DNA of 64,000 bases from Actinostola sp. cb2023 (GCA_033675265.1 JAUJYZ010001197.1:278501-342500), one strand, 5' to 3'. Shown: positions 32,866 to 44,035, counted from the first letter of the stretch. The notes: generated from the sequence alone by a model not told the origin. A program made the numbers and translations.

Positions 32866-34041
32866 CACTTCCGTAAACGATTAGCAATATACTCGCATCA
32901 AAATAGTATGTGAACAGGGTAGGCCGGGGGGGGGGGGAGGGGAGGATAGGGTTAGGCCCGGGGGGGGTGGGGACAACTCGTATATAAAGTGATGCATGGG
33001 GATGCTCGTCGGAATTTCTTTTAAATAACCCCTAAAAGGTACCCGAGTCTTGTCTAGGTGGGCGTGGCAACAAATAATTTTTACCCCTAAAGGGTACCAA
33101 CTCTACAACTGTCATTCCGCCAGGCTGTCATTATATCTTATCTCGATCGGGTATCTTATTTACTGACAAACATCCTAAAAGGTACCGGCTTAGTCTCTTG
33201 GTCCTTTTAGATTTGTGACACCCTAAGTGGTACCCTAACTCGCGGATCTGGATTCTGAACCCCTAAAAGGTACGAAGAGCATCCCATTGATCACTTTATA
33301 TAAGGGAGTCCCCCGGGTGGGGTAGGGGGGGGGACTCCCTTAAATTGCGAAGATAAAAAAAATTATCTTCGCAATTTGAGTGAAGCGATCTTTTCCAAAC
33401 TTCACATTTTTACTAATTTCAACGAGCTCTTCCAGCTATGATAATCATTTTTTGTCCTATGAGTTTTCAAATCAAATCAAAAGACTTTATTTTATGAAGG
33501 TGACACTAAACAGTCTCAGACTGATAAACTTGTGGCCCTCTTATCTAACCTAAACTAAATAAATCTATAAATCTTTGAAATTACATGATAAACCCTCATT
33601 CGAACATTAAACCCAAACAAAATTTGACAACCTGAATCTGAATTCCACGGCTTTCCCACCACCGCGCAAGCCGTGATGGAATACATTACTTTCGCATTTC
33701 TTTCATAATACTATTAGTTCAGCAGATAACGTATACAACTCTTTCTCCCTCAAGATTGTATATCACTGCCTGATTCTGCAATCGGGAGGGACCAGGTTTC
33801 TCCACAGGGTTTTTTCCTGGCGGGCAGCATTGATTTGATTTTGTTCCGTGATGCACATGCAACCTGAACCTGGTCTGTCTCTACATTCCTAATCGTGTGT
33901 TTTAGTTCTGAATTTACACAGGAATCCTGACACCTTTGTTTGGTGTTTTATTTTTGAATATTTACAAGGCAATAGATAAATAACGGTCTTTATCTTGTCA
34001 ATTATCATAGAAACCTCGTTATTTCTACTTTGGGGGACCAG

Positions 34042-37000
34042 TTAGAAAAGGGAAAGCAAAGGATTGTACAGTTAGAGAATGAACTGGCTACTAAAAGTCA
34101 TCAGGTACATAACAATGATCAAACAAAAGCACTCGTTGGCCAACTCGTGGATTACCAACCCCTCCCCCCAAAGTCATCAGGTACATAACAATGATTAAAG
34201 TCACTCGTTGGCCAACTCGTGGATTACCAACCCCTTCCCCCAAAGTTGTGAGGTACATAACAATGATTAAAGTCACTCGTTGGCCAACTCGTGGATTACC
34301 AACCCCTTCCCCCAAAGTTGTGAGGTACATAACAATGATTAAAGTCACTCGTTGGCCAACTCGTGGATTACCACCCCCTCCCCCCAAAGTTGTGAGCTTG
34401 TGACAGGCCGGTAGCCAGTATGAGGCGAGCCGAGGCAGTTGCCTTGGTAAACATCGCTGATTTTATTTATCCTTTAACTAAATTGACAAAAAAGGCTGAC
34501 TGTCCACTATGTGCAGCTATACAATTTTGGCTGCACTGACAGAAGTGCCTCGGGAGAGATTTTGGTCTGGCTACGGGCCTGTGTGATGTACTTCAGCGAC
34601 AACGTAATAGACCTCTTTAGCTTGTATGCAAATTGCCCATTTCAGATCATGTGATGTAAACATGATATTCTGAAATTTATTCGTTCATATTGAAAGGACT
34701 AATTCTCCAGAGAACACTCTGTTTACATCACATGGTTTGAAATGGGCAATTTACATACGAAGCTAAAGAGGTCTATTAAAGTTTACAGCCGAGTGAGTGA
34801 GTGATCCCAAAATTGTCCCAATGTCATCCCTATAACTCGTGGATATTTAATAGTACATAATCCACGAGTTCAAAACGTACGATAAAATAATGAAGAAATG
34901 TAGATTTACACTTGAGGTAAACCAGACACTCAGATACTAATCTAGTTTGTCCCAAATTCAAAGGAGAGAATGAATATATTCTTCACATACATTAGTTCTC
35001 TTCACAAGCACACAGCCTGGGTTACCTGTGGTGACAGCGATATGACAGGGCCCTGGGGACGAGATCATTCCTTCACTTCCGCCTTCAGTTCTTGGAATCA
35101 GAAAATCGAGTCGAGACGAGTTTCCCAGAATACTTACTGCCTGAAAAGCCATTTACAAGAAAGTCTAAAATGGAGTCTTTCCTTGTTAGCCTTAAAAAAG
35201 ATGTACAGTGTTCGTTGTGTAATCAGACAATGACGGAACCCAAGATCTTAGAATGTTTCCATGCATTTTGTAAGCCTTGCATCAAGAGAAATGCTGAACT
35301 CATTGGACAAGTCAACATCTTCAAGTGTCCTAAATGTTGCTTTGAAATGTTGCTGCAAGAACTAAGCGACGTGGAAGACTTAAAGCCAAGTCCACTACAC
35401 TCGAGAATCCTTCAAGTGTTGGCGTTTGCAGAAAGCGAGAAGTGTTGTTCTGTTTCTGCAAGTCATTCGCCATCATTGTGGCACTGTTTTGACTGTAATC
35501 GTTCGTTGTGTGACGAATGTCTGAACAATCATTCATTGTTCACTAAAGATCACCATGTCGTTTCGTTGTCAAGCTTGAAGAAGGAGGACCTCGAGGCGAT
35601 CCTGACCAGAGAACGTCCTTGCAAAGCTCACTTGAATCACACCTTGGAGTTATTCTGTATTGACTGTGGCGTCTTGGTGTGTTTGCTTTGCTTGAAGGAC
35701 GAGCACATGAAACACAATACAACGTCGCTACAGGAGTTCACTGAAGTCAAGAAAGCTTTGTTGACTCAAAACCTAGAGGAAATCGAGAAGCTACGATGCA
35801 GCGAAATGGAAAAGAAACAGCAAGAAGAATTTGCTATCAAAATGAAAAGCGACGGAGAGAAAGCCAAAGAAGAAGTGAAGAAATTAACCAAAAGGTTGGT
35901 GACATCTCTACTTGACCACGAACAACAGCTGCTGAATGAAATCCAGAGAAACGTAGCGAAAGCTGACAGGAATTTACGTATAATACGTCACATCCCAGCA
36001 GCACAAGAATACATCCAAACCATCATTGCCAATGGAATAGCAAGTGATATGGTCGATATCCAAGAGGTAGAAGGTTCCAAAAGATTCACTTACAGCCCCT
36101 TTGAAAAGAACACTTGGGGGATCATCTTTAACCCTAATAAAGACTTGAGTGGACAAGTAAGCACTGGACAAGGAAATATACATTTCGTTTGTAAGTCAGA
36201 TGCATCGATGAGTACAGTGCAAGTTGACACTCATGATCTCCAGGTATTGAGGAAAGCAAAGTTTTCCGTGTTGACGAAGTACTCTACAGGAGAACTCAAT
36301 TATGATGAAAGTGATGTCATGGACGTTCAAATCAGCCCTGAAGACGATGTGCAAGTAGAAGAGAAAACCGTGAAGACTGATGGTAAAGTAGAAGTTGAAT
36401 TCATCCCTCGAGTACCTGGTCAATTGACAGCAGAGGTGAAATTGAATGGGAATCCTGTATGTAACAGTCCATTAGTGATGCATATCAAGCCACAAAACAT
36501 GCAGGAAACAGGAACTTCAAAGTTAAAAACGGCGTTGAATAGAGGATCTAAGTATTCCTCAGGTATTGCAGTGAATAAGGCCAACAGTAGGATCGCTGTA
36601 GCAGGTTGTTCTTCACATTGTGTTAGAGTATTTAGCATTAATGGGGAGGTGCTGCAGACGTATGGTAGTGGAGGCAGTGAACCAGGACAGTTGAATAATC
36701 CTCAAGGATTAGCATTTCTCAACGACATAGATTTAGTCATAGTTGACAGTGGCAATCATAGAATATCTATAGTGAACACTATAACAGGGACTCTGGTGAA
36801 AACTTTTGGTTGTCATGGTAATGGCAATGGAGAGTTTTCTGGCCCACGTGGAGTACACGTTGATGACGAAAGTAACATCATTGTAAGTGACACAGGTAAT
36901 CATCGTGTTCAAGTGTTTAACAAGGACGGTGACTATCGATATCAATTTAGTTTGCCAGATCAGGGTTTCAGTCCATGGTGTACAATAACACACAATGGAC

Positions 37001-40000
37001 TGTTTTACGTGAGTGATGATAGTAATGCAGTGATTCATGTGATTGAGATGAAAGACGACTCACCAACTAGAATATCCACCATTGGAGGGAAGGGTCGGGC
37101 TGCTGGTCAGTTGCAGAACCCAAGCGGTCTGGCTATTGATAATGACCATAATCTACTGGTGTGTGACCAGAGTTGTCACTTGGTTCATAAGTTCACTTTG
37201 GATGGTCGTTTTATAGGTACGACAAGTAGACTTTGTAATGTAATGTTTGTAGTAGTATTAAATGATGGACAGTTAATTTGCACCTCGTTCAGTCAGAATT
37301 CCAGTAGGAATATTTTCTTTTTTTAATTTGAACGATAGTCAATAAACAATAGCTTTCTATTTCATTAGTTTTAACAGCTCATGAGAAAAAGCAAAGTTTA
37401 CTGAACAATGGCCTAAGAGCCAGCAGAGAACTTTGCCTTTTCTCATGAGATTTCTTCTTTGTTTAGTCTTCTCTTGTAAATACGTACTCTATTGGTTTTA
37501 ACTGTGCAAGCAATCTTAGTCTAACGATGGTATAGTTCATACCGAAATGTAACCGTTTTACAACTTTGTTTGGCATTTGTAGCAAGACACCATGAAATAG
37601 GAACCATTTGTGGTCGATATTCTTGACACAATGCAAATATTCGTTTTATCCTTCATTCATTTATTAACTATTATAATAATAATATAATTACTTTGTTTGA
37701 TTATTAATTAAAAGTATTATTATTATATCTGTATTTTATATTACACACCCCACAAGTGGTGTTACTTGGGTTCCTTGTCTTATTGTTTAAATAAAATAAA
37801 TGTGGTCAGATTATGTGGTGGTCTTCATTTCTCACAAGGCAACGTTTCTAAGGGGATTTCTTTGTCCGTACGTGACAAAGTTGCATGGTATTTGAATTCC
37901 GCAGTTACAGTGCGACTACACCAACCAAGGCCACCCAAACAAATTTTGAATCAAATTTGCTAATCACATTTGTGACGCTGAATAACAGAATGATGTCGAA
38001 TTCTACAATTTAAACTGTTTCTTGTTCACTCTTGATCATATACATACACATATAAAGTAAAATATATGCTTTTAAAGCGAAAAATAAAAAAATTGTGCAG
38101 ATTCTATTGTTTAAATACTCAATTGTGATTGGATAATTTGTATGAAAATTTGTTTGGGTGGCCTTGGTTGGTGTAGTCACACTGTAAAACTTTGCGGCAA
38201 AACTATGGTAGAACTTCGGTAAAACTAACGGTAAACCTCGGCAAAACCTCAGCTTATAGCCGAATTTCGATCAATCAATTTATTTTACGTCGTAACGTGG
38301 GACGAGGTTGCCATTACATCCGAGGCAGAGGCAAAGGCTCAAATTAGTCATCAAAGGCTCCGGTTGGCCAACTTGTGGATAGACCTTATGCACGCGTGCT
38401 GATTTTGGAGATCAGAATACTAGGATCTTTCACATAAAAATATATTGGATAAAATCCCAAGAAGATATCGTAAATGACATTTATAGAGTTTAGTATGAGA
38501 TTTTACCTGGGATTTTTGCCGTCATGCGTACACAGCCTCGTTCTGATGTACATCAATTTTCCAAATTGCTTAGTTTTAAGGTTCACTAAAAGAAGATATT
38601 GATATAAGATAAGTCAGTGAAAAAGTTTTAGGACGAAATGACATTTCCTTGCGGAGTTATGAACGTTTCAAATTCTGAAAATACATCGGAACGGGGCTGT
38701 GTACGCATGACGGCAAAATCCTATACAAAACTCTATAAATGTCATTTACAATATCTTCTCGGGTTTTTATCCAATATTATTGAAATGTACCAAAATATTG
38801 ATGAATAATTAGTTTATCAGATGGCGGCAGTGGTTATTTTTATATGAAAGATCCTAGTATTCTGATCTCCAAAATCAACACGTGTGAATGAGGTGTATTT
38901 ACCACCCCTCCACCAAAGTTGTGAGCCTGCGATGTAGTTCAGCGGCAACGTAATTAAAGTTTACATCCGAGTGAGTGAGTGATCCCAAAATTGTCCCAAT
39001 GTCATCCTTATAACTTGTGGATTACCAACCCCTCCACCAAAGTTGTGAGCCTGCGATATACTTCAGCGGCAACGTAATTAAAGTTTACAGCCGAGTGAGT
39101 GAGTGATCCCAAAATTGTCCCAATGTCATCCCTATAACTCGTGGATTACCAACCAGCATAGCTTTATCTGTTACATCCTCATTAAATAAAGTGTTATTAT
39201 TATTATTATTCTCTCCCAAAGTTGTGAGCCTGCGATATACTTCAGCGGCAACGTAATTAAAGTTTACAGCCGAGTGAGTGAGTGATCCCAAAATTGTCCC
39301 AATGTCATCCCTATAACTCGTAGAATGCATAATCCACAGTTAAAAACCCTTTTTCATGCAATTATTACATCCTTGGTTTATTGTTTTCATTGCCTTTTAT
39401 TTAATTAACAGTTTCGTTTTCTGTTGACGATGTAGTTTGAGGAATTGCGTTCCCGTCACTCCAAGCTTGAAACAGATCTCAGTCGGTCAAGTTCAGATGC
39501 TTTACAATGGATTACTAACGATAGAAAAAGACTGGAGGACCAGAGAGACATTCTGAGAGTAATGGATGTCTTTTATCTCTCTTTCTTTTCTTCCTTTTTT
39601 TTTTTCTGTCTCGATCCCTCCACCTTCCCTTCCTGCTTCCCTCGCTGTCCTTTATCCCTTCTTTTCTCCCTTCCTTTCCTCTTTTCCAACTTCCTTACTT
39701 TTCCTTCACTTCCTTTCCGCCTTTCTCCCTTACTTTCCTCTCATCCTCCTTCCATTCTTTTCTTCTTTTATCCCTTCATTTCCTTGTCTCATTTCCTCCT
39801 TGTTTACTCTTCCTGTTTTTTCTTCCCTTTCTCCCTTCCTCCCTTCCTTTCCTATCTTCCTTCCATACTTTCCTTCCCCCTCGTCTTTTTTCTTGTTTTC
39901 CATTCATATATCTTATCATATAATCCCTCTGTAATTTACATCTGTATTCAAATCTATTTCCAGAATCAAGTTCTTGACCTCCAAACCCGATTGGGCAGAG

Positions 40001-43000
40001 AAGAACATGCAGTGGATGCTCACCCTGCAGTGCATGATGGTCAATCAGCTGACGAAGAACTAAGAACTCTGAGACAAGAAAATGCAACACTAGTTGCCAG
40101 GCTAGAAACGCTCGTGAACGAGAGAGACTCGGTACTACATGACTCTGAAGATCTCATGGAAGGAATGCAAGTAAGCTTAGAATATATATTTATTGGAGTT
40201 TTAACGATCTCCTTAACGGAACGCAACGCGAGTTTTCGTCGTTCATGCGTGTGGGTTCCCTGTGGTAAAACATAACACAGAAGCTTCCCGTTTCCATAGC
40301 TGCAATACAGTTGAACCCCTATTAAGCGGCCATCCTCGGGAAATGTCAATCGGCCGCTTAATAGGGGCTCATCAATCTGCATAAGTCGTGATAGATTGTC
40401 AATTAGTGACAACGGAATCAAACCGTTAATAAACGTGTTTTTGAATGTTTTTATGAGTCGTCACCTTCTATTTTGGACTCTTATCCGACATGACCATTTT
40501 CAAAACAGTGGTTCGAATACTGCCTTGTCACGCAGCAATATATGGATGTATTTATATATCTTCAGCAATTGAAAGAGGCGTTTGAGAATGAGATAGAAAG
40601 AAGGCTGGAGAAAGAAAGGGAGAGATTTGTGACACAACAAGAAAGCACTTTGAAGGTTAGTTTAAAATAGCGTATTTAGCTACCCTTCCAACCAAGTACA
40701 ACTTGGATCTGATGGCAATTGTCAAGGACAAAAAACCTTTGTTGGATTTCTCTCCTCCCCCTATCCCTCCCCCCTCGCCTGCCTTTTAGACCAATATGTA
40801 GCATGGAGTTGAGTTTATTTGGTGTCGTTCGCATTAAGTGTATTTATCTTCCCTATCAATGCCATGGTCAAGGACAAAAAACCTTGCTTGGATTTCTGAC
40901 CTCCCCCTCCCCCCTCCCCCTCCCCCTCCCCCTCCCCCTCCCCCACGCCTGCCTTTTAGACCAATATGTAGCATGGTGTTGGGTTTATTTGGTGGTCATT
41001 TCAGGAGTACAAGAGGCGCGCTGCGGAAAACTGCGAGTTGCAAGGTGAGTTTAAGTTCATCCAGCAATAGATCTAATAATTCAGTTCAGTGTTCAGCCCA
41101 CTGACAACTCTGTCGGGATTCCTGTGTTAGATGACAAAGGTATACCACAGGTAGCCCAAGCTAAGTATCAGTGGCGTAAATACAGTAAATGTATAGGCTT
41201 TCTTGTTCTGGTGTACTTGAATAAATAAATAAAAAATCGTTTGCCCTTATTCGCCTCGTACTTGTTCCTTGTGTTGTCTTTTACCTCTGTAGGAATTTCT
41301 AGGCCATTCCGCTTGAAATTGAGAGAGTAGGGAATTTTTTTTTTAAACCGCCGTAACTCTCTCAATCTCAAGCGGAATGGCCTAGAAATTCCTACAGAGG
41401 TAAAAGACAACACAAGGAACAAGTATGAGGCGAATAAAGGCAAACGATTTTTTATTTATTTATTCAAGTACACCAGAACAAGAAAGCCTATACATTTACT
41501 GTATTTACGCCACTGATACTGAGCTTGGGCTACCTGTGGGTATACCAAAACTAATTGGAGAAAAAGGGTTGATAATCGAAGGGTATTGATACTTACACCT
41601 TGATACTTGTAGATCAACACCAAGTTCTTCTTGAAGAAAACAAACTCCTGGAACTGAAATGGTGAGAATGGATGTATGTCTTTATGTAGTATTTTAGCTT
41701 CAATTTTCAACCGTTTCATTAATTTTTCTCTTCACAGCAAAAATGTGGAGTTTGAACGAGATGAACTTAGAAGACAAGTGAATGAGTTGTGCGAAAGTAG
41801 AGCAAGGAGCGAAGAGTAAGTCTTGAAAGTCCTGTTGGTCCTGTTGATACCTGAAATAATAGACTGTGAACAGTCCGTCCTTTTCCCTCCAGAATCAGTC
41901 GCGCCGAGTTTTGGTAAACCCGAACGCGCGGAGAATGGGGACGAGTTTGCTGTTCACAGTCTACTGAAATAAAAGCTCTCGATTTAGTTTGCGGGCGAAG
42001 GGAACAAACGACTGATTTTCAGGCGATTGGCAGGTTTTACCCTTGTCCAGGGTTTACATGTAATTTTGTCAGGGGGAGGGGGTGTCCAAATGGTCAAGTC
42101 AACGTGAAGTAACGTCATATTTAACAGTGTTGGTAAGCGGTGTCATAATGTATTTTTAGCGTTTTTTCGCCATTTCATCAACAATATTATAGAATATTGT
42201 AACGGAACGAAGGGGTGGGGTGTCCTTATTTATTCCTCAGAAGCAACGGTTGGGCTGCCTGTGGTTGTAATTAGATTTTAAGCATTAATTAGCCCTTTAG
42301 GCGTTTAGCCCGTCGTAATTAAAGCTTAGCAGTTTTCAATAAAACTTCAGATTGAAGACACAGCAAGATTTGTCTAGATTGTTTTACTGACTTTTCTAAG
42401 TTTTCAGGAAGACGACTCAGACGGATTTGTCTCAGCCAAGTCCACGACGAAAGGAACACAGAGGCAGAAGAAGGAGTAACAGTGTCGGTGTTATTGTACC
42501 TATTGTTTCTATTGACGGAGAAGAAGAATCCAGCAGGTTAGTGAATCTTGCACGTGATTGACATAAGTCACTTGTACCACAGGCAGCCCAACCATTGTTT
42601 CTGTGGCTGCTTAGCTTTAATAAATAAAAATATATTTTTATGCGCGCGTACCATTGCTTGAAACAAGGTATGAAACTCCAGTCACGTGACAAATACGTTT
42701 TTTGCTTCAATATGCGCTCTCTGAGGGCGCGTCTTGCGGGACGGACACAGTAAACCCAACATACGTTACTCAACACAGGGAACCAGCATTCATTCGATAG
42801 CAGCCATGAGGTTTAACTAAAAAGGTTTATAAAATTATCTACAAACGCCACGCAACATTTGGCACAAAACTGCTGGTAAACTGTCCTTTATGTTGCACAG
42901 TATAAATACCAGATAGTTTGATTCTTGTGAAACACATTTACACTTATGATGAGAGAGAGAGAGAAGCCTAGCAGAAGGGACAATTCTTTTATCATCCACA

Positions 43001-43403
43001 GGGAATATGCGAACAATAGAGTTGACCCTAGTGCTAGGGTTATCTCTCTGTCATGTAAACTGCAGAGCCTTATTCTTCTTGAAATCAGTATAAACTGAAC
43101 GATTTCTGTGGCAAATAAAGTTTATTAATAAAGTTACCTCTCCAAAACTGCGCCACCTCTCAGTCAACGGCGACAAAGCTTTGTTGCAGGACGTAGAGTA
43201 TCGACAGTAGCGTCATTTATCTGAAAACTACTCTTTGCAGCCTGTGTACCACGCCCTTCCCCCGTCCCGTCCCTGCTTTCCCCCTCTGCGCTGAGAGATG
43301 GTATAATATCGGGGCTATAATAAGGCTATAATATCGTTTTCTTTGGTTTCACAGCTCACCAGACTGTTCGCCCCCACGACATCATACGAAGAGCTCTTCA
43401 TGA
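34042..43403 (+). CDS. Coiled-coil protein gene, 3' exons, copy B
   Basis: Nine phase-consistent exons: 34042-34104, 39436-39558, 39964-40170, 40566-40655, 41005-41044, 41613-41661, 41738-41815, 42408-42536, 43355-43403 (TGA). The first exon, LEKGKQRIVQLENELATKSHQ in content, has no equivalent seen near copy A. The rest follow copy A closely (for example RAAENCELQ for RAAENCKLQ, LEENKLLELK for LEENKSLELK) and keep the EKTTQTD motif. All exons are open, so the copy looks functional in its visible part. An intact TRIM gene on the same strand (35170-37326) lies in its first visible intron. Exons upstream of 34042 were not found; copy B may depend on upstream exons shared with copy A. Confidence 0.8.
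34106..34400. repeat. ~75-bp minisatellite, four units
   Basis: GTACATAACAATGATTAAAG, TCACTCGTTGGCCAACTCG and TGGATTACCAACCCCTTCCC repeat right after the donor of the 34042-34104 exon. The first unit includes the donor itself (CATCAGGTACAT), and a copy of it (CATCAGGTACAT) recurs at about 34176. Confidence 0.88.
34608..34775. mobile_element. Foldback MITE ~168 bp
   Basis: TAGACCTCTTTAGCTTGTAT is inverted at the right end (ACGAAGCTAAAGAGGTCTA), and AAATTGCCCATTTCA pairs with TGAAATGGGCAATTT. It splits a unit of the CAACGTAATTAAAGTTTACA tandem family, so intact units elsewhere show the empty site. Confidence 0.85.
35170..37326 (+). CDS. TRIM-type RING/B-box/coiled-coil/filamin/NHL protein, copy B
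   Basis: Intronless 718-codon frame with the same layout as the 21888 gene: RING (C14 to C56, all eight ligands kept), two B-boxes, coiled coil, filamin-type Ig domain and NHL repeats. By eye it is more than 90% identical to copy A overall, but replacements cluster around B-box 2 and the following helix (for example FCIDCGVLVCLLCLKDEHM in place of FCKDCDVLVCSLCLMDDHI) and at the start of the NHL region, where two codons are missing. The frame is fully open and the flanks, including the 3' stem-loop and AATAAA, are kept, so both copies are probably functional. It sits in an intron of the coiled-coil gene, same strand. Confidence 0.93.
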   Translation: MESFLVSLKKDVQCSLCNQTMTEPKILECFHAFCKPCIKRNAELIGQVNIFKCPKCCFEMLLQELSDVEDLKPSPLHSRILQVLAFAESEKCCSVSASHSPSLWHCFDCNRSLCDECLNNHSLFTKDHHVVSLSSLKKEDLEAILTRERPCKAHLNHTLELFCIDCGVLVCLLCLKDEHMKHNTTSLQEFTEVKKALLTQNLEEIEKLRCSEMEKKQQEEFAIKMKSDGEKAKEEVKKLTKRLVTSLLDHEQQLLNEIQRNVAKADRNLRIIRHIPAAQEYIQTIIANGIASDMVDIQEVEGSKRFTYSPFEKNTWGIIFNPNKDLSGQVSTGQGNIHFVCKSDASMSTVQVDTHDLQVLRKAKFSVLTKYSTGELNYDESDVMDVQISPEDDVQVEEKTVKTDGKVEVEFIPRVPGQLTAEVKLNGNPVCNSPLVMHIKPQNMQETGTSKLKTALNRGSKYSSGIAVNKANSRIAVAGCSSHCVRVFSINGEVLQTYGSGGSEPGQLNNPQGLAFLNDIDLVIVDSGNHRISIVNTITGTLVKTFGCHGNGNGEFSGPRGVHVDDESNIIVSDTGNHRVQVFNKDGDYRYQFSLPDQGFSPWCTITHNGLFYVSDDSNAVIHVIEMKDDSPTRISTIGGKGRAAGQLQNPSGLAIDNDHNLLVCDQSCHLVHKFTLDGRFIGTTSRLCNVMFVVVLNDGQLICTSFSQNSSRNIFFF
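37908..38184. mobile_element. Tc1/mariner-type MITE, right copy only
   Basis: CAGTGCGACTACACCAACCA at the left and its inverse (TTGGTTGGTGTAGTCACACTG in part) at the right, flanked by TA on both sides. The corresponding site in the left copy (about 24608-24614, CGTAGTTAAAAC) has no insert, so the insertion or loss post-dates the duplication. Confidence 0.88.
38396..38888. mobile_element. Nested MITEs in right copy
   Basis: The outer foldback is the same as 24769-24908. It is interrupted at 38443-38777 by a second element with ends TATTGGATAAAATCCCAAG and TCGGGTTTTTATCCAATA and long arms (ATTTATAGAGTTT/AAACTCTATAAAT; GTCATGCGTACACAGCC). Confidence 0.82.
38893..39330. repeat. ~110-bp tandem repeat with inserted LINE tail
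   Basis: Three to four units of the CCAAAGTTGTGAGCCTGC family. At about 39157-39210 one unit carries TAGCTTTATCTGTTACATCC followed by AATAAAGTG and (TTA)n, which looks like a very short LINE 3' end. Confidence 0.75.
39580..39900. repeat. Polypyrimidine (CTTCC-rich) intron tract
   Basis: Long CTTTCCTTCC/CCCTTCC stretch in the coiled-coil gene intron. The left copy has a shorter version at 25380-25540. Pro/Ser/Phe-rich open frames here are not genes. Confidence 0.85.
40895..40945. repeat. (CCCCCT)n run
   Basis: About seven CCCCCT units in the intron between 40655 and 41005; the left copy lacks the run. An adjacent ~130-bp duplication (CAAGGACAAAAAACCTT) is also private to the right copy. Confidence 0.85.
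41147..41538. mobile_element. Near-perfect foldback ~392 bp, right copy only
   Basis: ACAGGTAGCCCAAGCT at the left and AGCTTGGGCTACCTGTG at the right begin arms of about 180 bp that pair almost perfectly. It is flanked on both sides by GGTATACC, while the left copy has a single GGTATACC at 27127-27134. An 8-bp (or 7-bp, by one-base ambiguity) target duplication fits hAT-like transposition. The mirrored open frames over both arms confirm the inverted structure. Confidence 0.92.
41860..41963. mobile_element. Mini-MITE 104 bp with 9-bp target duplication, right copy only
   Basis: Ends TAGACTGTGAACAG and CTGTTCACAGTCTA, flanked directly by CTGAAATAA on both sides (41851-41859 and 41964-41972). 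The left copy has no such insert at the matching place near 27425-27440. The 9-bp duplication suggests Mutator-like mobilisation (inference). Confidence 0.88.
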
Positions 43404-44035
43404 TTCAGCAAACACGAAGTTGCGTTGATCGTGCTAGCTGTATGAGCACCTCTCGCAATAGAAGTACGAAAGGTTCTCGATGACCTCGTTACGTTGCCTT
43501 CTCAGATTGTGGCTCAGTAAAATCACGTTATTCCGTTTGAGAGAGGACACAGTCAACCCATGCAGAACTGAAGTGATTAGCGTTACCACAGGCATCCCAA
43601 TGTCAAAACTTACTAACGTCTGTTGGAGAGAGGACACAGGCAACCCACGCAGAACTGAAGTGATTCGCGCTTACCACAGGCATCCCAATTTCAAAATTTA
43701 CTAACGTCTGTTGGAGAGAGGACACAGGCAACCCACACAGAACTGAAGTGATTACTACCAGATCACAATACAATAATACAATACATTTTATTAGCTCATC
43801 GAAATCGGCTTTTCAGAACTAATTTACAATCAACATCCCAGTGTGACTATTGTATGTTCGAGAGGAGACACAGGCAACACAGTTCTGAAGTCTACTGCGT
43901 TATCAAATGATTCGCAAAGGCCCTCCATCCCCCTTCTTTGACTACTCATCTTTCTCATTAAAAATATAAGTACAAACAGAATGATAAGTTATTTCTCATG
44001 CTTCTGCTAAACAGGTTTTCGTATAAAATAACCGG

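Larger units (their letters stand above)
29876..33727. repeat. Nested tandem duplication (2.0 + 1.8 kb) in left copy
   Basis: 29876-31917 is repeated at 31918-33727, from the 88-bp minisatellite through the poly-G and CCCCTAAAAGGTACC segments to CTATTAGTTCAGCAGAT. The second unit lacks about 215 bp corresponding to 30830-31050, which removes most of a C2B exon. The right segmental copy (43500-45530) has only one such unit. Confidence 0.92.

Noticed and set aside
39445..40275. 276-codon open frame joining two coiled-coil exons through a Pro/Ser/Phe-rich middle
   Set aside because: The middle is the polypyrimidine intron that happens to be open. The left copy has the same exons with a shorter tract, and clear splice sites bound the exons.
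41168..41719. Minus-strand frames of about 90 codons around the 41147 foldback
   Set aside because: They mirror each other because the arms are inverted copies, and the rest is antisense to a coiled-coil exon and intron.
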